Below, one piece after another: positions 11,080 to 22,560 of a stretch of 64,000 nt of DNA. The notes under the pieces are model-generated. The model was not told where the DNA came from. It ran no database searches and saw nothing but the letters and a program-made list of their open reading frames with translations. Positions within the stretch are counted from its first letter, which is position 1. The number at the start of each line of letters is the position of its first letter. A program made the translations under genes and the position numbers. The DNA comes from Triticum aestivum. Its lineage: Eukaryota > Streptophyta > Magnoliopsida > Poales > Poaceae. The DNA is taken from the NCBI RefSeq assembly GCF_018294505.1, contig NC_057807.1:168936685-169000684 (forward strand), written 5' to 3'.

Positions 11080-11720
11080 CTCCCTCAGTTCCTAAATATT
11101 ACTAGATGAGTCCCCGCGTGTTGCCGCGGAATAGTCGTATATCTCTCTGCGCAAAATTATCGATTTTAGAGAACAAAAAAAACTCTATAACCGCATGACA
11201 AATGTGGTAGCCAAACTAAATAAACTCCCATCATCATTTAGATCATCCCACGTAAGGAAAAAGATCAGCCAACTCCTACTGCATAATGGGATTATATTTT
11301 TCTTTTTGACATGTTAATGGGACTTAAAAGCTCACTTACATGCATGCTACCGATGCATGCTTGCATGCAGACATGTTGATGTGATTTAAAACCCACTCAC
11401 ATGCATGCCACGGTATTTCTGCATGCTTGCATGTGGCTTAGTGCGGAGGCTCTCAACGTCTAGATCAGACGGCTATTATGGACTGATTTAGTTCATCTAA
11501 CGGCTACCTTAATTTTGATGATGTGGCTCAAGGAGAGGATAGAGAATTCCTAGTAGTGGGGGCTAGCTATTACTAGTAGATAAGTCTTTGTAGAGATTCC
11601 ACTAGGTGAACTACATACGGAACAAAATGAATGAATCTACACTTAAAATGCATCTATATACATCCACATGTGGTTCATGGTGAAATCTCTACAAAGACTT
11701 ATATTTAGGAACGGAGGAAG
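11080..11720. mobile_element. Stowaway MITE interrupted by a small Helitron
   Basis: The left end CTCCCTCAGTTCCTAAATAT and the right end, CTTCCTCCGTTCCTAAATAT on the other strand, form the terminal inverted repeat. TA flanks both ends (11,078-11,079 and 11,721-11,722). The interior AAGTCTTTGTAGAGATTCCA and its inverted copy near the right end are typical of the Thalos-like group as I remember it. The left arm is broken after 11,101 by the element at 11,102-11,580 and resumes at 11,581. Confidence 0.85.
11102..11580 (-). mobile_element. Non-autonomous Helitron, 479 bp, inside the Stowaway element
   Basis: On the minus strand the insert starts TCTACTAGTAATAGC and ends CATCTAG. A short hairpin (CCGCG, six-base loop, CGCGG) lies about 10 bases before the CTAG terminus. 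It sits exactly between a host A (11,101) and a host T (11,581), the standard Helitron target, and makes no target duplication. The 3' end fits the known grass Helitron pattern of CCGTNGCAACGCACG-like hairpin plus CTAG. It is too short to encode the Rep/helicase protein, so it is non-autonomous. Confidence 0.85.
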
Positions 11721-11904
11721 TACTAGTATAGTACGTACTGTAATTTATCGGCGAGATAAATTTGTACAATGCTATGAAGCTTCCAGCTTCTGTTACATGT
11801 ATCTTGCGTCCAAGATTGCCCGTTGCAACATTTCATCAAATACAAAGGAGACTAACATGCATGCTATTGCATCTCAATGATTGACAGATCATAGCAAATA
11901 TGTA

Positions 11905-11998
11905 CTCCCTCCGTTCCAAAATAAGTGTCTCAACTTTGTGCAAACTTTAGTACAAAGTTGTACTACTAAAGTTGACACTTATTTTGGAACAGAGGCAG
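11905..11998. mobile_element. Short Stowaway MITE, 94 bp
   Basis: The element is nearly a perfect hairpin. It begins CTCCCTCCGTTCCAAAATAA, and the right half returns as ACACTTATTTTGGAACAGAG. TA flanks the left end (11,903-11,904); the right flank is degenerate. Confidence 0.8.
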
Positions 11999-12125
11999 CT
12001 GAAGAAAAACCGATCCATGCAGTCCCTAGCCCTTGAACCATGAACCCTGGTCAGGATTCAATTTGCTGGCAACGTTCGAGCTTCCTAATAAATGAAGTTT
12101 GCAACCTTTTGAGCATCAGATCATT

Positions 12126-12650
12126 TTGTGCAGTTTCACCAAAATCGAGATGAGCGTGATTAGAATAAGATTACTGGGACTAGTTGATGAGACATAAACT
12201 CATCACAAATACAGTACGTAGAAGCCAGTAGAGGTATGTGCGGGGCAAAGAAGTAGAGAAATATCCACAGGGAGTGATGTGGGCAGCTGGAGCAGTGGTG
12301 CAAGCCGGCTGTAAAGGGAGTTGTACCTGAGGGATGTAGCCCAACCTTGAGGACGGCGGCGGGAGGCGGCAACTGCCCACGTCGCGGCAGTGAGCAAGGG
12401 ATGAAGGCAACCTCACCGGCTTTGTCAGAGAGAACGGCGGGGACCCCTGATCGGGACGTGCCGACAGTGGGTTTTCGCCGTCGGCGACGGCCACCACATC
12501 TACACTAAGCATCCACCCCTTCCCCAAGCAGACGTGATCCGCCGGGATGTTAGAGATGTGGCCACAATCATTTTGTGCGAGAGAGTGTGAAGAGAGCAAC
12601 CCCAGCAAGCAACCATGTAGGCTGGCCCGTCCTGACTACGTATATAGCGA
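12126..12650 (-). pseudogene. Partial second copy of the decayed minus-strand gene
   Basis: This holds the same components as the copy at 6.6-9.8 kb. A TATATAC core lies near 12,645 on the minus strand, then a leader containing GTTGCTCTCTTCACACTCTC, a GC-rich first exon, and one copy of the GAAACTGCACAAA motif at 12,126-12,150. The latter continues as a short readable segment (NDLMLKRLQTSFIRKLE). The later exon-like pieces of the first copy are absent. It is best read as a truncated tandem duplicate. Confidence 0.4.
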
Positions 12651-12924
12651 AGCGGTTTCCTTTTTTCTCCATATGAACCTATCGTATTGCGTACGTGCCA
12701 CTGAAGAAAAAAGAACTTTATTTATAAATGACGCGGCACCTACTACTCGTTCTCCTATAACCTTGCGCTTGGCATCTCCAAAATATTAACCTTGCGATTG
12801 GCTCTTCGCCTCTTCGGGAAGTCGAGCAATAATGGTAGTGCAGTATATATCGTTCTGGCTATATGAGACCGAATGAATTGCTGCACGTCCACCACATGGG
12901 CGAGGGTCGAGGGGCGAGGGAGAG

Positions 12925-13103
12925 TGCTACATACGGAGCAAAATGAGTGAATCTACACTATAAAATACGTATATATACATCAGTGTTTGGAGTATGTACT
13001 AGTAGTTCATACTGAAATCTACTAAAGGACATATGTATTCCAAAAAATATGATATAATCTCTATAACCAAGGTAGTAGGGACGAGGATTAAATGGAGGGA
13101 GTA
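12925..13103. mobile_element. Stowaway-related MITE fragment
   Basis: CTACATACGGAGCAAAATGA and GTGAATCTACACT are internal words of Thalos-like Stowaway elements. The right end GGAGGGAGTA is present, but the left terminal repeat is missing. Confidence 0.55.
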
Positions 13104-13739
13104 GTAAATTTTTCTCCGCGTCCTGCAAGCCACCGTGCGCATGGGCGAGGGAGCGGGCGTAAGGCGGAGCAAGCTTCACCTCATCCTGCGAGCCATCGCG
13201 CCCGTGGGTGGGGGAGACGGCGTACTAAGCAAGCTTCTCCTCGTTCTGCGAGTTGACGGGACACATCAAAAGTACTCCAGTGTATAGAGCCTTGCTTCTA
13301 AGGTAGGCCCCACATGGTTTGCCTCTTTTTTTAATTTAACATAACGCGTCAAGTCGCAATTTGTTTGTTCACCCGTGGTAGACGATCCTCCCTCCACCAA
13401 GTGGACAACCAGTACACGTGCCAAATTACCACGTGGGCTGCCTTTTTCGTATAGAAATGAGCTCCACCGTGTACCCGCGCGGGTGTGGTTGGGAAAGAGA
13501 CGGGAGTACATGCGCCGTGCATGCACCTCTTCTCTTCGTGCACGTCCCCCACCTACGTGGGTGTGTGTGAGAGATACAAACCGCGTTCGTGAGTGTTTTT
13601 TGTTTTGGGGTGGGGGTGGGTGGTGGGGTGGGGGGTTGATTTCATGAATTATTTGTGAGAATATGTGTCGATAACATCTCAAACAAAATTTTTGCATGCA
13701 ATGTGTGTGAAATGAAGGCCTATCCATATCATACATAGA

Positions 13740-14930
13740 GGGTCGGGCAATCCACGAGAAGAGAGGGAGGGGTCATAGCTATCAATAGAGTCGAAGAGAG
13801 GATCAAGTGGGTGGGTGCGAGATCGATGAAGAGAGCCATCAAAATTGTGTGTGTGTGCATGTGCAAGTGAAAGATATAGGGCGACTGGCCTACCGGAACA
13901 TTAGAGGGCACATGTCAAGTTTGTGTGTGGCAGGGAGACATGACTAGAGCGCTCAATGTATCGGTGTGTGTGGGGGAGGGGGGTGGGGGAGGGGTAGGCA
14001 GAGGCCTAACTATAGAGGTAGAACAACTCATATATGTGTTGAGAAGGAGAGATCCAGCTATGTCTTGAGGGAGATCGGTCGACATCCATACATAACTGAA
14101 GGACGGGAAATATGATGGGACAGAGAGAGAGAGAGAGAGGAGAGAGAGAGGGAGGGAGAGGGGTAGAGTGCTGGATGGGTGATGGAGTTGCTTCTCGGAG
14201 ATGGTGGTAGAGGCCTACTAGACAAACTAAGGGTGGAACTGCAATGTTATCAATAAGAGTGGGGATGTGTTTCTGTGTGTGCCTGTGCGTGATAGATCTA
14301 TCGGGACGCATCCATGGATGATGAAGGGGAACCATGTGTTTGGTAAGCAAACCTAACTAGATTGGTAGATCAATTGTTGTTTGTCGGAGGAAGGGAGAGA
14401 CACAACTAATGAGGTAGATCGATCGATGCATGGGTAAAAATGGGTTATAAGGACCTAGCTAACTATATGTATAGCGAGAGATCGGTTGGTGTACGTCCAT
14501 TTGTTAGAGGCAAATAAGGCCCAGCGAGACAGATAGACAGAGAGAATGGAGCTAGGAGGTGGTGCAAGAGGCCCAACTACTAGCTAGATAGGGGGAGGAG
14601 TGTGTGGTTGTGAGATCGATGAAAAGAGGGGCGAGAGTTTACACGTGTGTGTGACCATATGAGAGAAAAGAGGCAAGGACACATAAAGGAGGAGATTGAA
14701 GGTGTGTGTGTATGTTGTAGGCAGGCATCGCTGGAGAGGTTTATCGATCGGTGTGTGTCGGAAAAGAGTTGTGGAGACTCTGGGAGAACGACCTAAAGAA
14801 AAAAAATGAATGTGCCCGGTGGATAGAATGCCGAGGGAGGGGGAGGGCGAGGAGGGCGTGTGCATGCACGAGAGAAAGTTAGTGGTAGCTACAAAGGTTA
14901 GAGGATTGTCTGGGGTGTAAGAGACTAACA
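13740..14930. repeat. GA/GT-rich degenerate tandem sequence
   Basis: About 1.2 kb of strongly purine-rich plus-strand sequence is built from variations on GAGAGA, GTGTGTG, AGATCGAT and AGGCCTAACTA. It includes a GA run at 14,121-14,150. The same kind of sequence fills 63,100-64,000. Minus-strand open frames rich in Ser, Leu and His result from this composition and are not taken as genes. Confidence 0.7.
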
Positions 14931-15044
14931 AAGATCATAATTTGATATGAAAGCAGATTCATATATTTGAATAGGAGATCATAGTGCTTTAAACATTGCA
15001 TGCATGAATATAGCGGTGATACACGTGCTGTGCACATGTTATAC

Positions 15045-15275
15045 CATAATGTGATAATGCATGGCGTTTGCAACTCACAGCTAAATGCCGAACAATCTAA
15101 ACCATACTATACATCAAACAATCTCACATTTTATTTGAATTTGTGATAATGTGTGGCGTTTGCAGCTTACAACTAAATATCGAACAATCTAAACAATACC
15201 ATATATCGAACATTCTCACATTTTATTTGAATTTGTGGTAATGTGTGGTGTTTGCAACTCACATCTAAATACTTG
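15045..15275 (+). repeat. AT-rich tandem repeat, about 93-98 bp unit
   Basis: Two full units and a partial third contain GTGATAATGTGTGGCGTTTG, then CTAAATATCGAACAATCTAA, then CTCACATTTTATTTGAATTT. No gene is seen in the surrounding 14,930-15,740. A second short duplication there repeats CAGAGAAACGAATTCAAAT at about 15,540 and 15,602. Confidence 0.75.
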
Positions 15276-16720
15276 TAGGCGTAGGGGGCGGGGCACCATA
15301 CATAATGTGATAAACACATTATACATATGACACATGGTTTAGATTATGAAGATCTAGCTAGAGCTAGAAATGTAATGTGATTTGAAATCAAAATAATGTG
15401 GATTCAAAAAATCGAGTTCGAGTTCATATAGTACACATAGTTCATATGTAACTCGAGACTAATCATGTGGTGTGCTGTGAAGATAATACACAAACGATGG
15501 TTTAACTTGACAATAATGATGATTGTAGATCTTACTAAAACAGAGAAACGAATTCAAATGCTTTGACTTCACAACAATCATTACTCTAGATCTTATTCAA
15601 ATAGAGAAACGAATTCAAATTTAGTTCATATTGAAGCGGTAGTATATACGTTTGGAATGCACTAAAACGTTCATTTGACTAGTAGGTTGCATGCATTATA
15701 CACGTAGCGAAATATTTTAATTGAACATAATGTGAATTCAAAGTTTTGAATGACATTTGTAGTGCGCATTGATTTGGTACAGTACACGTTAGGCTTGTCC
15801 GGAAATTTCAACCCGCGCCTTGTTAGCCCGAAATATTTAAGATATATCTTTGTCTCGTTGTGCTCCAACAACTCCCTCCATCTCAACCCGCGCCTTGCTA
15901 TTCCGAAATTACAACGCATGCGAAAACTCCCACCTCCTGTGAAATCCCGACACGCAAAATGCCCGTGGTACCCCTGGACCGAAAGAACCGCCTCAAATCG
16001 ATGGGGGTACTTTCGTAACTTACCCCACATTTGGGAAAAGTGTGTCCCTAAGCCATGGTTCCCCACTGCCATCCCATCCGCCAACCCATTCGTACACCGA
16101 GGCTGCGAAAACCCGCGACGAAACCCCACACCCTGCTCCGTCCGCCACCCAGCCGGAGCCTCTTCCCCAACGATGTCGTCCACAGCAATACCTCGACGTC
16201 CCTCATCCACCGTACCAGATGAGGATCCGCCATCGATCTTGTCGTCCCGTCAGTTCACCCACCCCGTCCTCCACCTCCAAGGAGCTTCCCTGACGTTCCC
16301 CTCGTCTTTCGCGCCGCCTCCATTCCCACACCGCCGTCTTCACCTGCACCACCGGAAGAGCATCATCATCACCATTTCCTCGGATGAAGCTGCGGCCTAA
16401 TCGGCGCCACCAAAGAGGTTTTACACTAATCACCACATTTTCTTCTTGATTCAATCTCATGGTGCTGTCGACGCTCGGTCCCGAGCCGACACGGCGCGGC
16501 TCCATCCACGGCGGCGTCGCCAGCCACTTCCTCCATGACGTCGCTCCCTTGGCGGCGACGTCCACATCAATAGGAGCTGATGTTGCTTTAGATCTCGCTC
16601 GTGCTGCTGCTCTACTCTTGCTCTCGGTCCCCTGCCTGGTCTGCTCTTGCTATTGTTCTTGCTCGTGCTGCTGCTCTCGCTCTTGCTCTTGCTTGCGATG
16701 CTGCTCCGATTTAGCTACAC

Positions 16721-17175
16721 TTCAGTCGACTGAATCGACTTTTGGGTCAGCCGATTTTCAGGGGGTGGGGGGCTCACCGGGGTGAAGGAAGAACCAACCG
16801 CAGCGGGGAGGGGGGATGCCGGAGAGGTACCCTACTATCTATCTTAGGGTTCAGGGTGGGGCGGTGGTCGCCGGCGTTGGCGGGGCGTTGGCGGGGCGGT
16901 GGCATGGGGATCGCCAGAGAAAAAGCTCGGCACGGGGGGGGGGGGGGGCTAGAGGGATGGCCGGGGCAGCGGCGAACCGGCGGTGGGAAGTGTTTTCGGG
17001 GCGGGCGGGGTGGCGCACCGCCGGCCGCGGGCGGCGGGGGGCTGCTGTTTGGCCGGTGGTGGCTGGCGGCTCGGGAGGGTGGAGGTTGAAGATGAACCGC
17101 AGGCCCTTGATTTCGTATCCAATGGCTGCAAAATCGACTGACCAGAGATGAAAAAGTCAGTCGACCGATGTGTAG
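16721..17175. mobile_element. Fold-back element, about 455 bp, terminal inverted repeats near 47 bp
   Basis: The left arm starts CTACACTTCAGTCGACTGAA and ends near GCCGATTTTCAG. The right arm read on the other strand starts CTACACATCGGTCGACTGAC and ends near GTCGATTTTGCAG. The interior is very GC-rich and includes a run of 14 G at about 16,937-16,950. No clear target duplication was found, so the superfamily is open. It lies inside an intron of the decayed gene. Confidence 0.6.
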
Positions 17176-17192
17176 CCTCACCTTTCTAGTGC

Positions 17193-17292
17193 GTTCAGTT
17201 TCGACAGCAAAATTCAGTTTCAACAGCAAAATTCAGTTTCGACAGTTAAGTTCAGTTTCGACAGTTAAATTCAGTTTCAACAGTTAAGTTCA
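17193..17292 (+). repeat. Short tandem repeat, about 19 bp unit, five copies
   Basis: TTCAGTTTCGACAGCAAAA and variants (…CAACAGCAAAA, …CGACAGTTAAG) repeat head to tail directly downstream of the fold-back element. Confidence 0.85.
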
Positions 17293-18604
17293 GAGATGGC
17301 GGCTGATGTATTTTACATCTAGCCCTTTGTGGTTATGTATTCTACGTCATGTATTGGAGATGCTATTAGAATTCCACTCAGGTTAATGTTGTTCGTTGTC
17401 TCTCTTGTCCTGCTTCAGCCTCGGCGTCGTACAACTCACCGGAGCTGCTCCAACAACAAAACCCTCCATCATAGTGGAGCAGTACCTCGGGCTCCATCTC
17501 CAGACGCCTAAGATCTTCTTCCCCTCCTCCAACAGCAAAGTCAGCCGGAGCATCCTCACCAGCCAACCCAATCACGCTGAGATCGACATGGCTTCGCCAA
17601 AGAGGTTGTACACTTGTTGCATCTCTTTTTTACTCTACATGTCATATATATTGCCCACTGAGCACACGGATTTGTTCCTTTAGTGTCTCCTTGAAAGAAA
17701 AATCGTAGGAATTTTAATTTTCACCTGTCCTCCTTTTCAAATTCCTATTCATAAAGCACAAGACTAAGAGATAGTAGCATAATAGCATTATAACCGTACA
17801 TTTTCTTGTGGTTTGACTTAATCTCACTATGCTTCTTTGCATCCTGTGATCTTCCAATTGTTGTGAATCAAACACCCAGATTGGCAGAAATCATGTGTTT
17901 TTAAATTCTCTGTTTTGCACGTGCATTCCTATGCTATTCTTGTCTATTTCCTATCCTTGCATTGTTGGAATCCTCCAATTCAAACGAGCCCTTACAGAAT
18001 TACTTCTCTTACAGATAGTTGTCAAAGAAAACCTTGCGTGGTTTGTCCCGCTCCTGCTGCACCGTCGTCCACCCCAGCTCAGCTGCTCCAACGACAGAAG
18101 GGTCCAGCACAGCAGGGATCCGGCCTCCAGACTATCTTTCGCTGCCTCAGATCTTCTTCACTGCCGCCGGCAGCCATGAAAACTGCAGTACCATCATCAA
18201 CCGAGCAGATGACCTCGAGGACTACACGGGTCCACAAGAGAGGTCGCACTCTTTCATATCTACTTACGTTATGCATCCCTTAATATTATATGCTACTTTA
18301 TCGTCCTGTTCACCGATTAGACTCTGAGTCGGCTCCAAACTAATGGTCAAACTTGAGTTTTTAAATGGTTGTGGGGTACATATCAGGGCCGCTATCAATA
18401 GTATCTATCTACTATCTGGTTAATCTCCGGTGTCTACTATGAGTTTCATGTTGGGTGGGAAACAAACTGTAAATAAGCCATTATCTGTATTATTTAACTG
18501 AAGCCATTATCTGCCTGCTATTATTGGTTTTGGGTCTATCCACAGGTTGCTACCATCACTCTGGATTTCTGCATGCACTCCTTACATAATCTCACTATGT
18601 TTTA

Positions 18605-20640
18605 TTCCTATGCATGACAGTTATTGTAAACAATGGAACTGAACATGTAGAGCAAAAGAGACGAGCCTTGCGTGGCAATAAAATTTCATGCAGACGTCGC
18701 TCCATGGTAGGCGCAAAGGCAGCCCCCCTCCATGCATTTTGGATTGTAATCGAGAGGAAGATATCTGTTCTAAGGGGGATTCAAAAGGAGAAGACAACTC
18801 CTATTTACCCCCTGAGGTCTTCGCTCTAACTTGGCATGCTGATGTTGGTTATATCATGCATATGGTGTCTTGCATTGCTTACTTTATACATCAAATATGT
18901 CATCTGCTTAGTTTAGACATCCTTTGTGCGAATGCCATCTGTTTAGTTTATTCATCGTTTATGTGAATTATGCAACACCATCTTGTTTAGCCAGGCATCA
19001 TATATGTGAATTTTGCAATGCCATCCTGCTTAGCCAGTCATCTTATATGTAAATTATATCAGGCCATCCTTTTTTCGTTACATATTACATTTGTCAACAA
19101 TGTTAGTACATTCAACTGCTCTTCGTGTGCATCAGCCATTTGACACGGTGATGGAAAATTCTGGAGTGAAAACAAGGTCTTCAGAGCAGACTATGCTATC
19201 TGATGAAGCACATATCTCGCTGGTTACGGATAGCTCCTCAGAGGAGGATTCAGAGACAGATGACCAGTCCTATTCCCCCCCTCCCCCGAGGTGTATGCTC
19301 TAACTTGGCAGGGTTATGTTGCTCATATCGTGCGTATGGTGTCTCGCATTGCTATGTCATTTGATTAGTTTAGACATGCTTTGTGTGAATGCCACCTGTT
19401 CAGTGTCTAATTACCATATATGTGAATTATGCATTGCCATCCTGTTGCAATACATTATATATGTGAATTATATAATGATATCTTGTTGCAAAGGCATTAT
19501 ATATGTGAATTATGCAATGACATGCTGTTTAGCCAATCATCATGTATGTGAATTATATCATGCTATCATTTTTTTGTATTATGTGTTCCATTTGTCGATA
19601 ACGTTTGTATATTCAACTACTCTTCCTGTGCATCAGCCATTTGAAGCGGTGATGGAAGTATCTAGAGTGAAAACAAGGTATTCAGAGCAGACAATGCTAC
19701 CTGCTGAAGCAGACATCTTGCTGGTTACAGAGAGCTCCTCAGAGGAGGTTCAGAGACTGATGACCAGTCCTATTTCCCCCCTGAGGTCTATTCTCAAACT
19801 TGGCAGGGTTATATTACCCATGTCATGCATGTTGTCTTGCATTGCTTAGTTTTTACATCATATATGGATTGCCATCTGCTTACTTGCTTACTATATAAAT
19901 CATATATTTGAATTATATCATGCCATCATGTTTACATAGTACATACACATCATCTATCTGAATTATGGCATGGCAACCCATTTAATAAAGACATCATATA
20001 GTTATATCATCTCATCCCGTTTAGTGTTTACAGTCATCATATTTTGAATTATGGCATTCTATCCGTGAATGTATGTGAATTATGGCATGCCAACCTATTT
20101 AATAAACACATTATATAGTTATGTCATGTCATCCTGTTTACATAGTCTCATATTTTGAACTATGTCTTTCCATCTTTTTTAGTTAGCCATCATAATGTGA
20201 AATTGTGTCATGCTATCCTGTTTAGTTAGCCATCATATATGTGAAATTGTGTCATGCTATCCTGTTTGGTTAGACAACATAAATATGAATTATTTCATGC
20301 CCTCTTTTATTCCCCACTATCCATTGCACCTGTCTATCATACAATTTCTATACTTTCAATTACTTTTCTTATTTATCAGCCATTTGAATTGGAGAGCGTG
20401 ATGGCAGTATCTAAGGGAGTAACAACACGGTCTTCAGAAAAGATAGTGCTACCAATTGATGCAGATAGAACCACGGTTGTACTTGCCCAAGGACCAGATC
20501 CACCACACATAACCCAGACTCTCGCAGATTGTACCCCTACCCAGTTGGACAGAGAACCAGCTACACCCCTTCTAACCCCAACCCCGGCAGATAGTAACCC
20601 AGTTCCAGTTGACACAGCACCGTCTCCACCATAGAGCACC
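18605..20640 (+). repeat. Exon-intron modules duplicated in tandem
   Basis: Three exon-like blocks start at the same kind of acceptor, CATCAG|CCATTTGA or TATCAG|CCATTTGA (19,136; about 19,636; about 20,379). They encode variants of VKTRSSEQTMLS and, in the first two, DSSSEE acid-rich runs. The first two and an older block ending near 18,815 are followed by the same intron start (GAGGTCTTCGCTCTAACTTG and variants). The introns carry a shared AT-rich minisatellite (TATGTGAATTATGCAATGCC, CATCCTGTTTAG). The third exon ends in a Pro/Thr-rich tail and a stop near 20,632. Exon phases do not join cleanly in my reading, so some modules are probably non-functional duplicates. Confidence 0.6.
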
Positions 20641-21649
20641 CAAACATGAGCAGTTAGTAAGGGAACTATAGTGCCCAAAGAACGAGGACCACCACTCTGA
20701 ATCCCAACTCAATGCTTAAAGGAGAAGAAGATTTGTTCTCAGGTCAGGTTTTGTAGCTATGGTTCATACTCCTTTGCTCTTGCATTACTGTATTTACTCA
20801 TACCAACTATTTTCAAACTTTGAAGGATGGAATTGAAACTCCAATGGCGCAACATGTATGTTTTAAACCTGTTTCTTTAACTAGTTTGCTGTTGTAACCT
20901 GCCCTATGTTGATTTCAGTTTCAATTGAATAAATAGTTATGTTCTCATTTCATGCACATTAAAAGTGTTGTTATTGCTCTATAGTTACCCACACTTATAT
21001 TCTGTCTATTCTGCTTTGTCTTGGACAAATATTATTTGAACTGTGTCTCTATCTTGATTTGGCAACAAAAACTAGAATGATATAGACCATAAAGTGACCA
21101 TGGTACATAGATATATGTTTGTTTCATGCTGTTATCCTGTCCACTTTACTACTAAACTCATTTACCAAAATGATTTTCATATACAACATGGTAAACATGT
21201 GATGTGTCTGCTTGTTTCTCTTTTAGAATGCGGACAAAATATTGGAGAACAGTACCGAGTTATCCAATGGTAAAGGAAGTAATGCAAATAAGGTTCAAGA
21301 TAGTGAGACATCCCTGTTGGTCTCCAATAAAGCTGATAAAAACTATCTTGACGAACATGAGAGAACCCAAAAGTCCTGTCTTGATGTAGTGTTCGAGTTA
21401 CTTGCCACTACTGCCTGAATCAGTTCGTCTTCTTGAGTCTCAACTTCAAGTTGAAAGACATCGAAGCTGAAGGACTGAGGAAGTCCCTGCAGAATTCATA
21501 TGCATATTTCCTGGTGCAACAGCAAGCGCTGGAGGATTTAAGCGCCAAATAAGAGAAAGTTAATAAGCTTGCTAAGCATCTTGCCAGCATTATGGGTACC
21601 CAGGATATTGTTTTTTGAGATCTTCTGAAGTGGTTTCAATTCTGGATTT

Positions 21650-22330
21650 GTTTTGCTGCGGCGTTTATTTGCATTGGTCGCCAACTTTGACAACCAGTGT
21701 ATATGATATGCTGCTTTGTTCCCTATATTCACACTGGTGGCGAACTTTGATTCCCAGTGGATGTAATATGTGTAATAGCCGTGATAGCCTAGCGTTAGTT
21801 GCTTGCTTATTTATTTCCTTGCTGTCTTGTTTATTTGCTTGCTTGCAGTCATTGCAGTTCTTTTTCCGTGGTTTGCTAGTGGCTGCAATAACCTATTTTT
21901 TAAAACTAGGCCACAATAACCATGGGCTAGTAACTGATTTTCGTCCTTGTAGGTTTTTAGTTTATGAGTTTTTCCAGCGATTTTTATTTTTAGCCACATT
22001 TTGGACTTTGACAACTTGCAACAAAATACATAATTTTTCCATCAGATAAAGATAGCAAAGCATGTATGTTTCAAACTTTTGCTATTTAAATTACATTATG
22101 CTTATTTTTTTAGTGTTTAGGTAGATAACAACACACCCCACAAAAGAGACAACAATACTGATGTTTACTTTTTTCTTTGTAAGATAAACATGATTCTTAA
22201 TATCGAGTTGATTCTTTTATTTTCAGAGCTAATAATACTTTGCAAAGGATCAATTATTTATTAATTTTATAAGCTTTACAACTTTTGCATGTTATGAGAA
22301 GATTGTAGATAATATGCTTTTAGTTCTCAT
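21650..22330. other. No gene recognised
   Basis: This is the 3' flank of the decayed gene. It contains a short duplication (TGGTCGCCAACTTTGACAAC and TGGTGGCGAACTTTGATTCC) at about 21,678 and 21,743, then AT-rich sequence without recognisable features. Confidence 0.5.
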
Positions 22331-22349
22331 TTTAGCTCAGCCACCTCCG

Positions 22350-22560
22350 ATCTGATGCATACCAATCTTGCCATGCCCCAACCTCGCCGTGCACCCCCCC
22401 AACACACACACATAACGTACTTTGACTCGAAGAAGAGTCCCTGTGATGTGCGTCTTCAAGTCGTGTCCGAGGAGATCTTCAGGAGCATGGGTCAAGTTGC
22501 TCCCCACATCATCGTGCCGCAAGTTCTCAACATCTGCAACCACAATGCAGGTTCATTCCA
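22350..22560 (+). other. Possible exon fragment of unknown family
   Basis: An open stretch with balanced composition reads DVRLQVVSEEIFRSMGQ and then PQVLNICNHNAG before a donor-like AG|GTTCAT. Nothing recognisable flanks it and the function is unknown. From here to 23,390 no other gene was seen. Confidence 0.25.

Larger units (their letters stand above)
15780..21640 (+). pseudogene. Decayed multi-exon gene of unknown family with duplicated modules and a coiled-coil end
   Basis: Visible pieces include a GC-rich leader with a 75-codon frame at 16,173-16,400 (MSSTAIPRRPSSTV...), Pro/Ser-rich pieces near 17,420-17,600 and 18,050-18,240, and repeated exon modules at 18.6-20.6 kb (described separately). 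The last exon starts after CTCTTTTAG at 21,227 (NADKILENSTELS...). The 3' end resembles a charged coiled coil (LESQLQVERHRS, then LVQQQALEDLSAK), but stops at 21,417 and later, plus small deletions, break it. The inverted copy at 25,152-25,488 preserves parts that are deleted here. The C-terminal style recalls plant transposase-associated proteins, but no catalytic domain was found, so no function is claimed. Confidence 0.4.

Noticed and set aside
16459..16785. Cys/Ser-rich open frame resembling a metallothionein-like peptide
   Set aside because: The Cys run comes from a CTCTTGCTC-type low-complexity stretch in an intron and has no conserved spacing.
16774..17229. Pro-rich minus-strand frame of 151 codons
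   Set aside because: It is the antisense of the GC-rich core of the fold-back element; no domain and no splice or start context.
19400..20300. CRISPR-like regularly spaced repeats
   Set aside because: The AT-rich TATGTGAATTATG repeats are degenerate, lack unique equal-length spacers and lie in introns of a plant gene.
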